From assembly GCA_947474005.1 (NCBI GenBank), contig CANJHI010000045.1:1-33118 (forward strand): a DNA stretch of 33,118 bases. Reading direction: 5' to 3'. A program made the translations under genes and the position numbers. The DNA is from Alphaproteobacteria bacterium. GTDB lineage: Bacteria; Pseudomonadota; Alphaproteobacteria; Reyranellales; Reyranellaceae. The notes under the pieces are model-generated. The model saw nothing but the letters and a program-made list of their open reading frames with translations. It searched no databases and had not been told where the DNA came from. Of the stretch, positions 1-8,307 are shown in pieces; the stretch's first letter is position 1, and every line of letters starts with the position of its first letter.

Positions 1-1
1 G

Positions 2-152
2 AAGCCTGTAGGGAGCGGCGTGAGTGAGCTGCGCGTCGACTACGGTCCGGGCTATCGGGTGTACCTTCAAGCAGCAAGGCCGCGAATTGGTAATGCTGTT
101 GATTGGTGGCAACAAGCGAACACAGAGCCGGGATATCGAGCGAGCCATAAGG
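2..152 (+). pseudogene. RelE/HigB-family toxin remnant, frameshifted, 5' end outside window
   Basis: Frame 2 reads KPVGSGVSELRVDYGPGYRVY, and the continuation (FKQQGRELVMLLIGGNKR, then TQSRDIERAIR) is in frame 3 from base 66. Joined, these match the familiar core and C-terminus of RelE/HigB addiction-module toxins, which are ribosome-dependent mRNA interferases. One extra C near base 65 accounts for the shift. The N-terminus lies left of the window. No antitoxin reading frame follows; the next codons run into an unrelated sequence. The family match is from memory of the motif 'ELR-DYGPGYRVY...GGDK-TQ-RDI'. A sequencing error at base 65 would restore the frame here but would not restore the missing downstream partner. 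Confidence 0.7.
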
Positions 153-383
153 GTCGATCGTCTGCAGCTGCTCGGAGACGTGGTGGTACCGGAGATCGGG
201 ATACTGTTTTACGTCTATTGGGTCGTTTCCTGGTCTGGAGATCCGGGCAGCCACAGCTACGAAGAAGACAAACCGTTTGGCGAATTGCGATGGTCACCTC
301 TCAGCGAGGTACGAAACGTTTTTCCATACGAAAGTGGAAGGCGGATGGCCGATATGCTGACGGCAGCTCTTGGGTCACGATAG
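153..383 (+). pseudogene. Fragment resembling the C-terminal half of a NUDIX hydrolase
   Basis: The open frame continues from the toxin remnant with about 76 residues ending in a stop at 381-383. The pattern LLGDVVVPEIGILFYVYW, then GELRWSPLSEV and YESGRRMADML, resembles the region after the catalytic helix in some NUDIX proteins. The Nudix box itself (GX5EX7REUXEEXGU) is absent because the toxin sequence sits where it should be. I read this as a fragment joined to the toxin by a deletion. The family assignment is weak; the stretch may be an unrelated decayed gene. Confidence 0.3.
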
Positions 384-428
384 TCGCGTCGTCAGCCGGC
401 GGACCGTTTCGAACAGGGGCCTGAACAA

Positions 429-1496
429 ATGAGAGTCTTCACAACGCTGCCGCAGGAAGACCTGCGGAAAGTAGGTCCCGCCGCCCAGGCCATCGAGGCG
501 ACGGGTTACACCGGCGTCAGCACCCAGGAGAACCGGCACGATCCGTTCCTGGCGCTGGCCGTGGCGGGGGTCGCGACGCAGAAGATCGAGCTGCACACCG
601 GCGTCGCCATCTCCTTTCCGCGCTCGCCGATGGTGGCGGCCAATATCGGCTGGGATCTCGCGGCCAGCACGGGCGGGCGCTTCACCCTGGGGCTGGGCTC
701 GCAGATCCGCGCACACAACGAGCGACGCTTCTCCGTGCCGTGGACGGCGCCGGCGCCGCGCATGCGCGAATACATCCAGGCGGTGCGGGCGATCTGGGCA
801 GCGTGGAAGGGCGACGGCAAGCTCGCCTACGAGGGCAAGCACTACCGCTTCACCCTGATGACGCCCAACTTCGTGCCGGAGAACTATGACGGCCCCGTGC
901 CGCGCATCGGTCTCGCCGCCGTCGGCCCCTTCATGCTGAAGGTGGCGGCGGAGGAAAGCGACGGCGCCAAGCTCCACGTTTTCTGCACGCGCAATTACCT
1001 CGAGAACAAGGTCATGCCGATCCTCTCGGAGGGGCTCGCCAAGACAGGTCGCGCGCGAGAGCAGTTCGAGATCTCCGGCGGCGGCTTCGTCGTCACCGGC
1101 AAGGACGATGCGGCGGTTGCGAAACTGTTCGACTGGGTGCGCTACCGCGTGGCGTTTTACGGCTCGACGCCGGCCTATTGGCCGGTGTTTGAGGAACACG
1201 GGCTGGGCGATCTCGGCCGCAAGCTCAACGCCATGACCAAGGCCGGCCAGTGGAACGAGATCGCGGCCGAAGTGCCGGACGACGTCGTGCACCTGTTCGC
1301 CGCGGTCGGCCGCCACGACCAGATCGCCAAGGCCATCGAGGGTCGCTTCGGCGGGCTGGTCGATTCGATCAGCGCCAGCGCCAATTCGTCCAAGCCGGCC
1401 GACCTGCCGCCCGACCTGCTGCAGGACCTGGCCCGGATCCCGACGCTCTACAGGCCAAAGAAAAAGCCCCCGCCTTGCGGCGGGGGCACCAGGTAG
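429..1496 (+). CDS. LLM-class flavin/F420-dependent oxidoreductase (TIGR03617-like)
   Basis: A 355-residue protein with the luciferase-like monooxygenase TIM-barrel fold. Supporting segments are the N-terminal ENRHDPFLALAVA, the strand LHTGVAISFPRSPM, and the loop GRFTLGLGSQIRAHNERRF, which is typical of F420/FMN-dependent oxidoreductases. The overall pattern is that of the TIGR03617 subgroup. Substrate is unknown; relatives oxidise or reduce small organic molecules with reduced flavin or F420. ATG 429 is preceded by only weak ribosome-binding sequence. The last dozen codons (KKKPPPCGGGTR) are the + strand reading of the atp operon terminator, so the C-terminal tail is probably not functional. 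The gene is convergent with the atp operon. Confidence 0.85.
   Translation: MRVFTTLPQEDLRKVGPAAQAIEATGYTGVSTQENRHDPFLALAVAGVATQKIELHTGVAISFPRSPMVAANIGWDLAASTGGRFTLGLGSQIRAHNERRFSVPWTAPAPRMREYIQAVRAIWAAWKGDGKLAYEGKHYRFTLMTPNFVPENYDGPVPRIGLAAVGPFMLKVAAEESDGAKLHVFCTRNYLENKVMPILSEGLAKTGRAREQFEISGGGFVVTGKDDAAVAKLFDWVRYRVAFYGSTPAYWPVFEEHGLGDLGRKLNAMTKAGQWNEIAAEVPDDVVHLFAAVGRHDQIAKAIEGRFGGLVDSISASANSSKPADLPPDLLQDLARIPTLYRPKKKPPPCGGGTR
1457..1487 (-). terminator. Rho-independent terminator of the F0 ATP synthase operon
   Basis: A perfect 9-bp stem (GCCCCCGCC at 1466-1474 with GGCGGGGGC at 1479-1487) and a 4-nt loop, followed on the minus strand by TTTTTCTTT (1465 down to 1457). It lies about 50 bp past the atpF stop. 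It has no T-tract on the + strand, so it is directional. It is embedded in the coding 3' end of the convergent oxidoreductase gene. Confidence 0.9.
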
Positions 1497-1538
1497 CCCG
1501 CGATTGATTTTATGCGGGCGATCCGAAATTCGAAAAAT

Positions 1539-2069
1539 CTAGTGCAGGCGCTTCGGCAACTCGGCGATGGCCTCGTCGACCAAGGCCTGCGTGCGGCCCG
1601 AGCCGACCTGCTCGCGCAGCAGTGCGCGGGTGGCGGAGAGCGCCACGTCGACGGCGGTGTCGCGCACCTGCTTGGTGGCCAGCGCCTCTGATTGGGCAAT
1701 GCGGTCGAGCGCCTGCTGTTCGCGCAGTGCTACGGCCGTCTCGAGATTCGCCGCGGCCCGCGCCTGCATGCGTGCCGCTTCCTCGCGGGCCTGCTGGACG
1801 ATGGCGCCGGCTTCGCCCGCCGCCTGGGCGAGGGTGCGGTCGGCTTCGGTCTTGGCCTTCAGCGCGTCGGCCCTGAGGTGCTCGGCGTCGCTCAGCGCCT
1901 TGGCGATGGCCGCCGTGCGCTTGTCGAGCATCTCGGTGATCTTCTTCCACAGCAGTTTGCCGGCGAGGAGGAAGAAGATGACGAAGGCGACGGCAACCCA
2001 GAACGCCGGGTCGGAAAACATGCCGCCATGGCCGGCATCGGCGCCGGCGGCCCAGGCAGTGCCGATCAT
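1539..2069 (-). CDS. atpF: ATP synthase F0 subunit b
   Basis: A 176-residue subunit b of the F1F0 ATP synthase, forming the peripheral stator stalk. One N-terminal membrane helix spans about residues 22-41 (FWVAVAFVIFFLLAGKLLW). It is followed by KKITEMLDKR and a long, alanine- and charge-rich coiled coil to the C-terminus, which binds F1 delta. Start and stop of the upstream gene overlap as ATGA (2066-2069), so it is translationally coupled to b'. Last gene of the atpI-B-E-F'-F operon; F1 genes are elsewhere, as usual in alphaproteobacteria. Confidence 0.95.
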   Translation of the reverse strand: MIGTAWAAGADAGHGGMFSDPAFWVAVAFVIFFLLAGKLLWKKITEMLDKRTAAIAKALSDAEHLRADALKAKTEADRTLAQAAGEAGAIVQQAREEAARMQARAAANLETAVALREQQALDRIAQSEALATKQVRDTAVDVALSATRALLREQVGSGRTQALVDEAIAELPKRLH

Positions 2070-2644
2070 CGGCTGGTCTCCTTGGCGGCAGCGGCGACCT
2101 TGGCCCCGAGCGCGCCCGTGTCCGCCGGCTGGCCGGCGAGCTTGGCATAGGCGCTCTGGGCAATCTCGCCCGCCATCTGTTCGAGGCCGGCCATGACCGT
2201 GTCACGCTGGCCGGCGATGCGCTTCTCGGCCTCGGCGATGCGGCCGTTGAGCTTTTCGCCGAGTTCGGTGAAGCGCGCCGAGGCGAGTGCGCTGTCGGCC
2301 TCGGCCTGCGTGCGCTGCAGGCGGCGCGATTCCTCGCGCGCGTCGGCCAGGCGCTTCTCGTAAGCGACCACCAGGGCACGCGCGTCCTCGTTGGCCTTCT
2401 CGGCCGCGTCCAGGTCGCCCTGGATCTTGGCCTGACGCTTGTCCAGCGTGTCGGAGATCGCGGGCACCGCGAGCCTCGACATCACCAGGTACAGCACCAC
2501 GAACGCGATCGCGAGCCAGACCAGCTGCGGCGCGAAGCTGTGGAAGTCGAGCTGCGGCATGCCTCCGGCTGCGAAGGCGGTGCGACTCACGAGCAGCGAG
2601 CCGAAAAGGCCCGCCGCCAGGGCGCTGTAACCTGATGTACGCAT
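2066..2644 (-). CDS. atpF': ATP synthase F0 subunit b'
   Basis: A 192-residue b' subunit, the paralogue that pairs with b in a heterodimeric stator in phototrophs and many alphaproteobacteria. The segment MPQLDFHSFAPQLVWLAIAF is the classic b' membrane entry; the helix covers about residues 40-56. A charged coiled coil follows. I chose ATG 2644 because GGAA lies about 10 nt upstream; a TTG five codons earlier (2659) sits too close to any purine tract. The first ~28 residues (ending SRTAFAAGG) are an extra signal-like hydrophobic segment before the usual start of homology. It overlaps atpF by 4 nt. Confidence 0.93.
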   Translation of the reverse strand: MRTSGYSALAAGLFGSLLVSRTAFAAGGMPQLDFHSFAPQLVWLAIAFVVLYLVMSRLAVPAISDTLDKRQAKIQGDLDAAEKANEDARALVVAYEKRLADAREESRRLQRTQAEADSALASARFTELGEKLNGRIAEAEKRIAGQRDTVMAGLEQMAGEIAQSAYAKLAGQPADTGALGAKVAAAAKETSR

Positions 2645-2657
2645 GATCGTCTGTTCC

Positions 2658-2672
2658 AAGCCTTTCGGGCTT
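2658..2672 (-). other. Small hairpin at the atpE / atpF' junction
   Basis: AAGCC (2658-2662) and GGCTT (2668-2672) form a 5-bp stem with a 5-nt loop spanning the atpE stop and the leader of b'. It could modulate expression between the highly needed c subunit and b', as intercistronic structures do in other atp operons. It is short and may be chance. Confidence 0.3.
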
Positions 2673-2898
2673 AGAACACGAACAGGATCATGAAGGCGAT
2701 GACCAGCGCGAACAGCGCGACGGCCTCGGTGAGCGCGAAGCCCAGGAGCACGTTGCCGAACACGCGGGGAGCGGCTTCCGGGTTGCGCAGCGCGCCCGCG
2801 ACGAAGCTGCCGAAGATGTTGCCGATGCCGACGCCGACGCCGGCGAGGGCGATGGTGGCGAGGCCGGCACCGATGAGCTTGGCTGCAGAAGCGTCCAT
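2671..2898 (-). CDS. atpE: ATP synthase F0 subunit c
   Basis: A 75-residue proteolipid that forms the rotating c-ring. It has two membrane helices joined by the polar RNPEA loop (residues 38-42). Helix 1 carries the glycine packing motif GVGVGIG (20-26). Helix 2 carries the proton-binding Glu58 in [10 protein letters not shown]. The neighbourhood of Glu58 lacks the usual polar sodium ligands, so it looks proton-driven. It lies between atpB (31 bp upstream) and b'. Family length is typical. Confidence 0.97.
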   Translation of the reverse strand: MDASAAKLIGAGLATIALAGVGVGIGNIFGSFVAGALRNPEAAPRVFGNVLLGFALTEAVALFALVIAFMILFVF

Positions 2899-2929
2899 GA
2901 TGATTGTCCCTTCGTTGATAATGCAGATG

Positions 2930-3658
2930 TTAGTGATGGAGGTGGATGGCGTCGTTCAGATAGAGGCAGGTCAGGATCGCGAAGACATAGGCCTGCAGAA
3001 AGGCGATCAGCAGCTCGAGGCCGGTAAAGACGACGATGAAGGCGAGCGGCGCCCAGCCGCCGAGGATGCCCATCATCACGACGAAGCCGCCGAACACCTT
3101 CAGCATGGTATGGCCGGCCAGCATGTTGGCGAACAGGCGGATCGACAGGCTGAACGGGCGGATGAAGTAGGAGATGATTTCGATCGGCACCAGCAGAAGC
3201 AGCAGCACCCAGGGCACGCCCTTGGGCACGAAGAGCGAGAAGAAGTGCAAGCCGTGCTTGGCGAGGCCGATCAGCGTGACGCCGACGAACACGAACAGTG
3301 CCATCGCGAAGGTGACGACGATGTGGCTGGTCGGCGTGAACGAGTAGGGCACCATGCCCAGCACGTTGCAGAACAGGATGAAGATGAAGAGCGTCAGGAT
3401 GAACGGGAAGTACTTCTTGCCCTGGTTACCGACGTTCTCTCGCACCATGCCGGCGATGAACTCGTAGCCCAGCTCGGCGACAGACTGCAGGCGGCCCGGC
3501 ACCAGCGCCCGCTGGCGCATGCCGACGACGAACACGCCGGTCGCCAGGATCACGGCGATGATCATCCAGAGCGACGAATTGGTGAAGGAGACGTCGAGGC
3601 CACCGAGCTTGAAGTGCAGCAGTCGCTTGATCTCGAACTGCTCCATCGGGCTATGCAT
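2930..3658 (-). CDS. atpB: ATP synthase F0 subunit a
   Basis: A 242-residue integral membrane protein that forms the proton half-channels against the c-ring. The essential arginine is Arg174 in [17 protein letters not shown]. The other conserved block is the C-terminal helix [20 protein letters not shown]. About five to six hydrophobic helices are visible. Start ATG 3658 (MHSPMEQF); a second ATG four codons later is also possible. It lies 39 bp after atpI in the same direction. Confidence 0.96.
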   Translation of the reverse strand: MHSPMEQFEIKRLLHFKLGGLDVSFTNSSLWMIIAVILATGVFVVGMRQRALVPGRLQSVAELGYEFIAGMVRENVGNQGKKYFPFILTLFIFILFCNVLGMVPYSFTPTSHIVVTFAMALFVFVGVTLIGLAKHGLHFFSLFVPKGVPWVLLLLLVPIEIISYFIRPFSLSIRLFANMLAGHTMLKVFGGFVVMMGILGGWAPLAFIVVFTGLELLIAFLQAYVFAILTCLYLNDAIHLHH

Positions 3659-3697
3659 TTAGGACTTCCCCACTCATTCCAACGCCCACGAACCGCT

Positions 3698-4048
3698 TCA
3701 GGGAAGGCGCCGACTCTCGTCATCACCCTTCGCCGCCTCATCCGAATAGACCCGGATGGCGCGCCACGCATTGTTGGCGCCTGCAGCGAACCCCAAGATC
3801 AGGCCGGTCACCAAGGAGTACGGCGCCCAGCCCAGCCAGCGGTCGAGCCAATAGCCGAGAAACGCCCCGACCAAAAGGCCCGCGATCATATCCGCCAAGA
3901 CGCGATAGGCAACGCCCGTCTGCCGCTGCGACATTCCGCTCTTGTCGCTGTCCTGCTGCGGTTTTTCGACCTTTCCGCGGGCCGCCTTGAGCCGCGCATC
4001 CAGGTCGTCGACACGCCGGCGGTCGCCTGCGGGATCGGGTGTTTCCAT
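3698..4048 (-). CDS. atpI: ATP synthase assembly protein AtpI
   Basis: A 116-residue AtpI-family protein, which assists c-ring assembly and possibly Mg2+ supply. A charged, cytosolic N-terminus (1-48) is followed by two membrane helices at about 51-68 (LADMIAGLLVGAFLGYWLD) and 76-97, with the family-typical GYWLDRWLG turn between them and a short C-terminal tail. It is the first gene of the F0 operon, about 50 nt downstream of the predicted transcription start. Confidence 0.92.
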   Translation of the reverse strand: METPDPAGDRRRVDDLDARLKAARGKVEKPQQDSDKSGMSQRQTGVAYRVLADMIAGLLVGAFLGYWLDRWLGWAPYSLVTGLILGFAAGANNAWRAIRVYSDEAAKGDDESRRLP

Positions 4049-4107
4049 CGCTTCTGCCCTCGGACGACGTCGATAGAGACTACCCTCGCCATCCGGTTGC
4101 GGGCGGA

Positions 4108-4136
4108 TGTCTAGGGGGTGGGTCGGGCCCTGTCAA
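4108..4136 (-). promoter_or_regulatory. Predicted sigma-70-type promoter of the atp F0 operon
   Basis: On the minus strand a perfect -35 TTGACA (4136-4131), a 17-nt spacer and a -10-like TAGACA (4113-4108). Transcription would start near 4101 and give a roughly 50-nt leader before the atpI ATG at 4048. It lies in the gap between the upstream cupin-rhodanese gene and atpI. Confidence 0.6.
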
Positions 4137-4165
4137 GGAGCCGATTCCCGTTGTTTGCCAATCGG

Positions 4166-6382
4166 TTAGTGACCTCCTTCGGCACGCCCCGCGGCCTTCA
4201 GAACCGAGAAGGTCGCATCGCCGTCGCGTTCCACCTGCGGCACCAGATCGACCTCCCAGTCGAGGTACTGCCGCATGGCGGCTTCGACGTCTTCCTTGAA
4301 GTCGTAGGGCCGGTACCAGACGTCGGTCGGTGGGTCGGCCATCCGCAGGTGGCCGGCCTCGAGCGCCAGCTCGGCCTTGCGCCACGCCGCCGTGCCGCCC
4401 GCCAGGATCGCCACCGGCAGTCCACCAGCGGCGGCTTCCGCCTCCGCCGCGGCAAGGGCTGCGATCTCGCCGTCGGGCGAGGCCAGCACGATGCGCGTCA
4501 CGCCCTTCTGTTTGGCCAGCATCTCGGGAATGGTCTTGCCCAGGTTGGCGCGCACGGCGAACCAGGCCCCCGGGACATGGCCGTCGCGGTAGCGGAGGCT
4601 GGTGTCGAGATCGATCACCAGGGTGGCTGCAAGCGACGTGTGCAACTCGCCCGCCGTCACCGACTTTGCCGTCGGCACCGCGAAGCCTTTGGGATAGCGC
4701 GGCTCCTGATCGGTCGTGAGCTCGGCCGGCGCCGGCTTGTAGTCGAGCAGATAGGTTTCGGCCCAGCCCATCTGCATCAGCCAGTGTGCCGTCATGGTGG
4801 CGCGCACGCCGTCATTGTCGTGCAGCACGATCATGGCGTTGCGTGCACCGACATATTGATCGGTTGCCTGCACGAGCTGGCCGCCGGCCGCGTGCCTGAA
4901 ACCTTTGAGGTGGCCCTGGGCGTATTCGGCCGGATCGCGCACGTCGAGGCGATAGAGCGGACCGTCCTTTGCCTCGAGCTTGGCGAGCCCCGCCTTGTCG
5001 ATCTTCCGGATGTTCATCGTCTTGGCGATGTTCGCCGCCGCCGCCTGGGCGAATTTCGCCGCCTCCGGCCCCTGCGGTCCGAAACTCCTGGTCTCGCCGC
5101 GCGCCACCTTCAGGCCGGCGAGATGCCAGCCCATGGTGCCGTTCTTGAGCGCCATCACCTTGTTGGGCAGGCCGGCATTGATCAGCGACTGCGCGCCGAT
5201 GATCGAGCGCGTGCGGCCGGCGCAATTGACGATGACCAGCGTGCCGGGGCTCGGCACGAAATCTTTTACGCGATAGACAAGCTCCGCCCCCGGGCAATCG
5301 ATGCCGCCGGGGATCGACATGTTGGTGAATTCCGGCAACGGCCGGGAATCCAGGATCACCATGTCGGCCTTGGAATCGATCAGCTTCTGCACGTCGGCGG
5401 CATCGATGCGCGGCGTGTCGTTGCCGTGCTCCACCACCTCGCCGAACGCCTTGCTGGGCACGTTGACGCCGGTGAAGACCTCGTAACCGGCGTCGCGCCA
5501 GGCTTTCAGCCCGTCCTTCACGACGGCGACGTTGTTGTAGCCCAGCATGGAAAGGCGCGCGGCGGCGCGGTTGGCGCGCCCACCCGACTGGCCTTCCTCG
5601 CCGCTGTCCATCAGCACGATCCGCGTCTCAGGATCGGGCAGCAGGGCAAGCGCGCGCGGCTCGAGGCGGGAGAGGGGAAGGGGGGTGGCGAACAACGGAT
5701 GGCCCTGGGTCGAAAACTCGCCTTCCTCGCGCACGTCGAAGAACGCAAACACCTCGCCCAACTTCAGCATCGCCTTGAGCTGCTGCACGGTGAGCAGCGG
5801 CGTCAGGATCTTGGCCTTCGTCATGAAGCGCTTGGCGGCGCCCGTCGCCATGTCGACGCTGACGCGGTAGGGCAGGTGCTCGAGGCTCAAGCCGTAGAAA
5901 TGGAGATGCAGCGCATTGCCCGATCCCACCGGCGTCTCGATATGGTGGAAGTCATCCGGCAGGTAGGCGATGACGTCGCCGCGCTTCAGCGTCTTCTCCT
6001 TGGCCGGCGCCTCGCGCAACTGCACGATGTCTTCGCGCGCGCCGTTGTCGAGGCGGTCGTAGACCACGTTGCGCTCGGCGCCATGGACGCCGGCGATGAT
6101 CGCCCAGGTCGTGTGATTGTGCGGCGGCACCTTCTTGCCAGCCCCGCCCGCCGAGGCATAGAGCGCGAAGCGATGGTCGGGATCCTCACTCAGGCGATAG
6201 ATGCCGCCGTCGGCTCCCAGCGGAAACTCGTCCTGGGGAAACAGCTCGGCGCGCGCCGCGAGCGCGGACAGGAGACCGCCGATCTTCTCCAGGCTGCCCC
6301 TGGTGACACCGCTCTTTTCGATGCCACGGGCCTCGTCGACCAGACGCCGCACGGCGGCGGCGCGCTCTTGATGCAGGTTCAT
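4166..6382 (-). CDS. Thiol-dioxygenase-like cupin fused to four rhodanese domains
   Basis: A 738-residue protein, started at ATG 6382 because GGAGG lies 6-7 nt upstream. Residues ~55-170 are a cupin of the cysteine-dioxygenase kind: Arg63 (IYRLSEDPDHRFALY), HNH at 88-90, the second cupin histidine at 146/147 (DDFHHIETP), and HLHFYG at 159-164. Four rhodanese-like domains follow, at about 196-300, 323-430, 460-545 and 572-672. Only the second has a catalytic cysteine (Cys387 in NCAGRTRS). At the equivalent loop the first has Asp259 (MDSGEEG), the third Asp522 (HDNDGVRA), and the fourth has no cysteine (ASPDGE). No signal peptide, so cytosolic. A role in persulfide or thiol oxidation is inferred by analogy with dioxygenase-rhodanese fusions. 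It runs toward the atp operon but probably ends before its promoter. Confidence 0.85.
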   Translation of the reverse strand: MNLHQERAAAVRRLVDEARGIEKSGVTRGSLEKIGGLLSALAARAELFPQDEFPLGADGGIYRLSEDPDHRFALYASAGGAGKKVPPHNHTTWAIIAGVHGAERNVVYDRLDNGAREDIVQLREAPAKEKTLKRGDVIAYLPDDFHHIETPVGSGNALHLHFYGLSLEHLPYRVSVDMATGAAKRFMTKAKILTPLLTVQQLKAMLKLGEVFAFFDVREEGEFSTQGHPLFATPLPLSRLEPRALALLPDPETRIVLMDSGEEGQSGGRANRAAARLSMLGYNNVAVVKDGLKAWRDAGYEVFTGVNVPSKAFGEVVEHGNDTPRIDAADVQKLIDSKADMVILDSRPLPEFTNMSIPGGIDCPGAELVYRVKDFVPSPGTLVIVNCAGRTRSIIGAQSLINAGLPNKVMALKNGTMGWHLAGLKVARGETRSFGPQGPEAAKFAQAAAANIAKTMNIRKIDKAGLAKLEAKDGPLYRLDVRDPAEYAQGHLKGFRHAAGGQLVQATDQYVGARNAMIVLHDNDGVRATMTAHWLMQMGWAETYLLDYKPAPAELTTDQEPRYPKGFAVPTAKSVTAGELHTSLAATLVIDLDTSLRYRDGHVPGAWFAVRANLGKTIPEMLAKQKGVTRIVLASPDGEIAALAAAEAEAAAGGLPVAILAGGTAAWRKAELALEAGHLRMADPPTDVWYRPYDFKEDVEAAMRQYLDWEVDLVPQVERDGDATFSVLKAAGRAEGGH

Positions 6383-6456
6383 TTGATCCTCCGTTGGCCC
6401 CCAGTATAGCCATCCGGCGCTTGTCGCCACACGCCAAGTCCCACTACGGTGTCGCC

Positions 6457-8304
6457 ATGAAGAAGATCCTGTCTGCCGTTCTGCTGGGCGCTGCGACCCT
6501 GGTGGCGACCTCCGCCCTGGCCCAGACGGTGACCAAGCCGCCCGCCAAGCCGCCGACGGCAGCCAAACCCGCGGCAACGACGGCCAAGCCGGCTGCCCGC
6601 CCGCATCCCACGATCCAGCCCCGCCGATCCGTCTTCGTACCTGCAGCACCCGTCATCGAACTCGACGAAGCGCCGGTCGTGGCCGACCTGCCGACCGTCC
6701 TCGACACTGAAAACCGCGACCGCTACCGGCGCATCTTCCAGGCGCAGGCCGGCGGCCAGTGGGCCGAGGCCAATGCCGAGATTGCCAAGCTGCAGGACAA
6801 GACCCTGATGGGCTATGTCGGCGCGCAGCGCCTGCTGAGCCAGGGCTATCCGGCACGTTACGAGGAACTCGCCACCTGGCTGCAGGAGTACAACGATCAT
6901 CCCGACGCGCCCTCGATCTACAAGCTGGCGCTGGCGCGGCGTACGCCGGGCGGACCCGAACTGACGCCGGCGAGTTTCGTCGGCTTCACGCCGGGATCGC
7001 CGAGCTTTGCCGCAGCCCGCACCGTTAGGGGTGCCGACGCCCCGCAGGCGGCCGAGCTTCGGACGCGTCTGCAGAGCATGGCTGACGACGGCGGCTACAA
7101 TGCCGCTTTCGTCCTGCTCGACCGCAAGTCGACCGTCGACACGCTGGGGCCGCAGGAAGTCGAGCTGTGGCGCGGCCGCATCCGGACGCGGGCGCTCGAA
7201 GCAGACTCGCAACGAGGCGTGCAGGTCCCGGTCGAGGTCGGCCTGCCGTCCGACGCGAACTGGAACGCCGCGATGGCGGCCTTCACCCGCGGCAACATGG
7301 CCGAGGCGGCGCGTCGCTTCGAACTGGTGGCCGACGCTCCGCCCGATCAGGCGTCGTCGTGGACGCTCTCCGCCGGCTCGTTCTGGGCGGCGCGCGCCAA
7401 TCTGCTCGCCGGCAATCCGCAGAAGTTCGCACCCTATCTCAAGCGCGCGGCGCTGCATGGCACCACTTTCTACGGACTGGTCGCGCAGAAGGCGCTGGGC
7501 ATGACGATCGCGCCGGACTGGAAGGTGCCGGAGCTCGACCGCCGTCGGGCGGACCTGTTGCGCAACGATCGCGCGGGCAAGCGCGCACTCGCCCTGCTGC
7601 AGCTCGGCGCTACCACGGCGGCCGAGCGCGAACTCTATGCCAGCTCGATCGACGCCGATCCGCAGCTGGTCGAGGCGGTGCTGGGGCTTGCCAGCAAAGC
7701 CCAGCTACCGGCTCTTTCGGTCCGCGTCGGCAACGCCAATTGGGACCAGCGCCACAAGATCGCGGGCTTTGAAGGCGCCATGTATCCAATTCCGCCGTGG
7801 CAGCCCTCGGGCGGTTTCACCGTCGACCGTGCGCTGGTCTACGGCTTCATGCGCCAGGAATCGGCGTTCAATCCAAAGGCGCGCTCGGTCGTGGGTGCCA
7901 TGGGCCTGATGCAGCTGATGCCGGGCACCGCGCGGGTAGTATCGACGCGCTACGCGCCTGAGCAGGCCGGCGCCAATCCCTACGATCCGTCGACCAGCAT
8001 GGCGCTGGGCCAAGCCTATATCTCGTGGCTGCTGAACGGTGTCGACGACAACCTCGTGCGCACCGCGGCCGGCTACAATGGCGGGCCGGGCAACGTGATG
8101 AAATGGGACGGCTCGCTGAATGCTGGCCAGGATCCACTGCTCTACATCGCCTCGATCCCGCTGCACGAGACGCGCGACTTCGTGCAGCGCGTGCTGGCGA
8201 ACTACTGGCTCTACCAGGTCCGTCTCGGTCAGCCGACACCGTCGCTCGACCAGATCGCGGCCCACGAGTGGCCGCGCTACGCGGCCCAGGACACGGGACG
8301 TTGA
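6457..8304 (+). CDS. slt: Soluble lytic murein transglycosylase (Slt family)
   Basis: A 615-residue exported peptidoglycan lyase that cleaves the MurNAc-GlcNAc bond to give 1,6-anhydro ends. ATG 6457 begins a clear signal peptide (MKKILSAVLLGAATLVATSALA, cut before Q24). A Pro/Ala/Lys-rich linker (to ~55) and a helical superhelix region follow. The C-terminal SLT domain starts near residue 455, with catalytic Glu468 in MRQESAFNPKA, then GLMQLMPGTA and AGYNGGPGN (about 538-546). Upstream ATG codons in frame lack a leader. The gene is divergent from the cupin-rhodanese gene with a 74-bp gap. Confidence 0.93.
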   Translation: MKKILSAVLLGAATLVATSALAQTVTKPPAKPPTAAKPAATTAKPAARPHPTIQPRRSVFVPAAPVIELDEAPVVADLPTVLDTENRDRYRRIFQAQAGGQWAEANAEIAKLQDKTLMGYVGAQRLLSQGYPARYEELATWLQEYNDHPDAPSIYKLALARRTPGGPELTPASFVGFTPGSPSFAAARTVRGADAPQAAELRTRLQSMADDGGYNAAFVLLDRKSTVDTLGPQEVELWRGRIRTRALEADSQRGVQVPVEVGLPSDANWNAAMAAFTRGNMAEAARRFELVADAPPDQASSWTLSAGSFWAARANLLAGNPQKFAPYLKRAALHGTTFYGLVAQKALGMTIAPDWKVPELDRRRADLLRNDRAGKRALALLQLGATTAAERELYASSIDADPQLVEAVLGLASKAQLPALSVRVGNANWDQRHKIAGFEGAMYPIPPWQPSGGFTVDRALVYGFMRQESAFNPKARSVVGAMGLMQLMPGTARVVSTRYAPEQAGANPYDPSTSMALGQAYISWLLNGVDDNLVRTAAGYNGGPGNVMKWDGSLNAGQDPLLYIASIPLHETRDFVQRVLANYWLYQVRLGQPTPSLDQIAAHEWPRYAAQDTGR

Positions 8305-8307
8305 TGA

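Noticed and set aside
2690..4114. 474-residue + strand frame over atpE, atpB and atpI
   Set aside because: Antisense to three unambiguous ATP synthase genes; low-complexity Asp/Glu/His composition.
4118..6409. 763-residue + strand frame over the cupin-rhodanese gene
   Set aside because: Antisense shadow of a gene with recognisable domains and a GGAGG ribosome-binding site.
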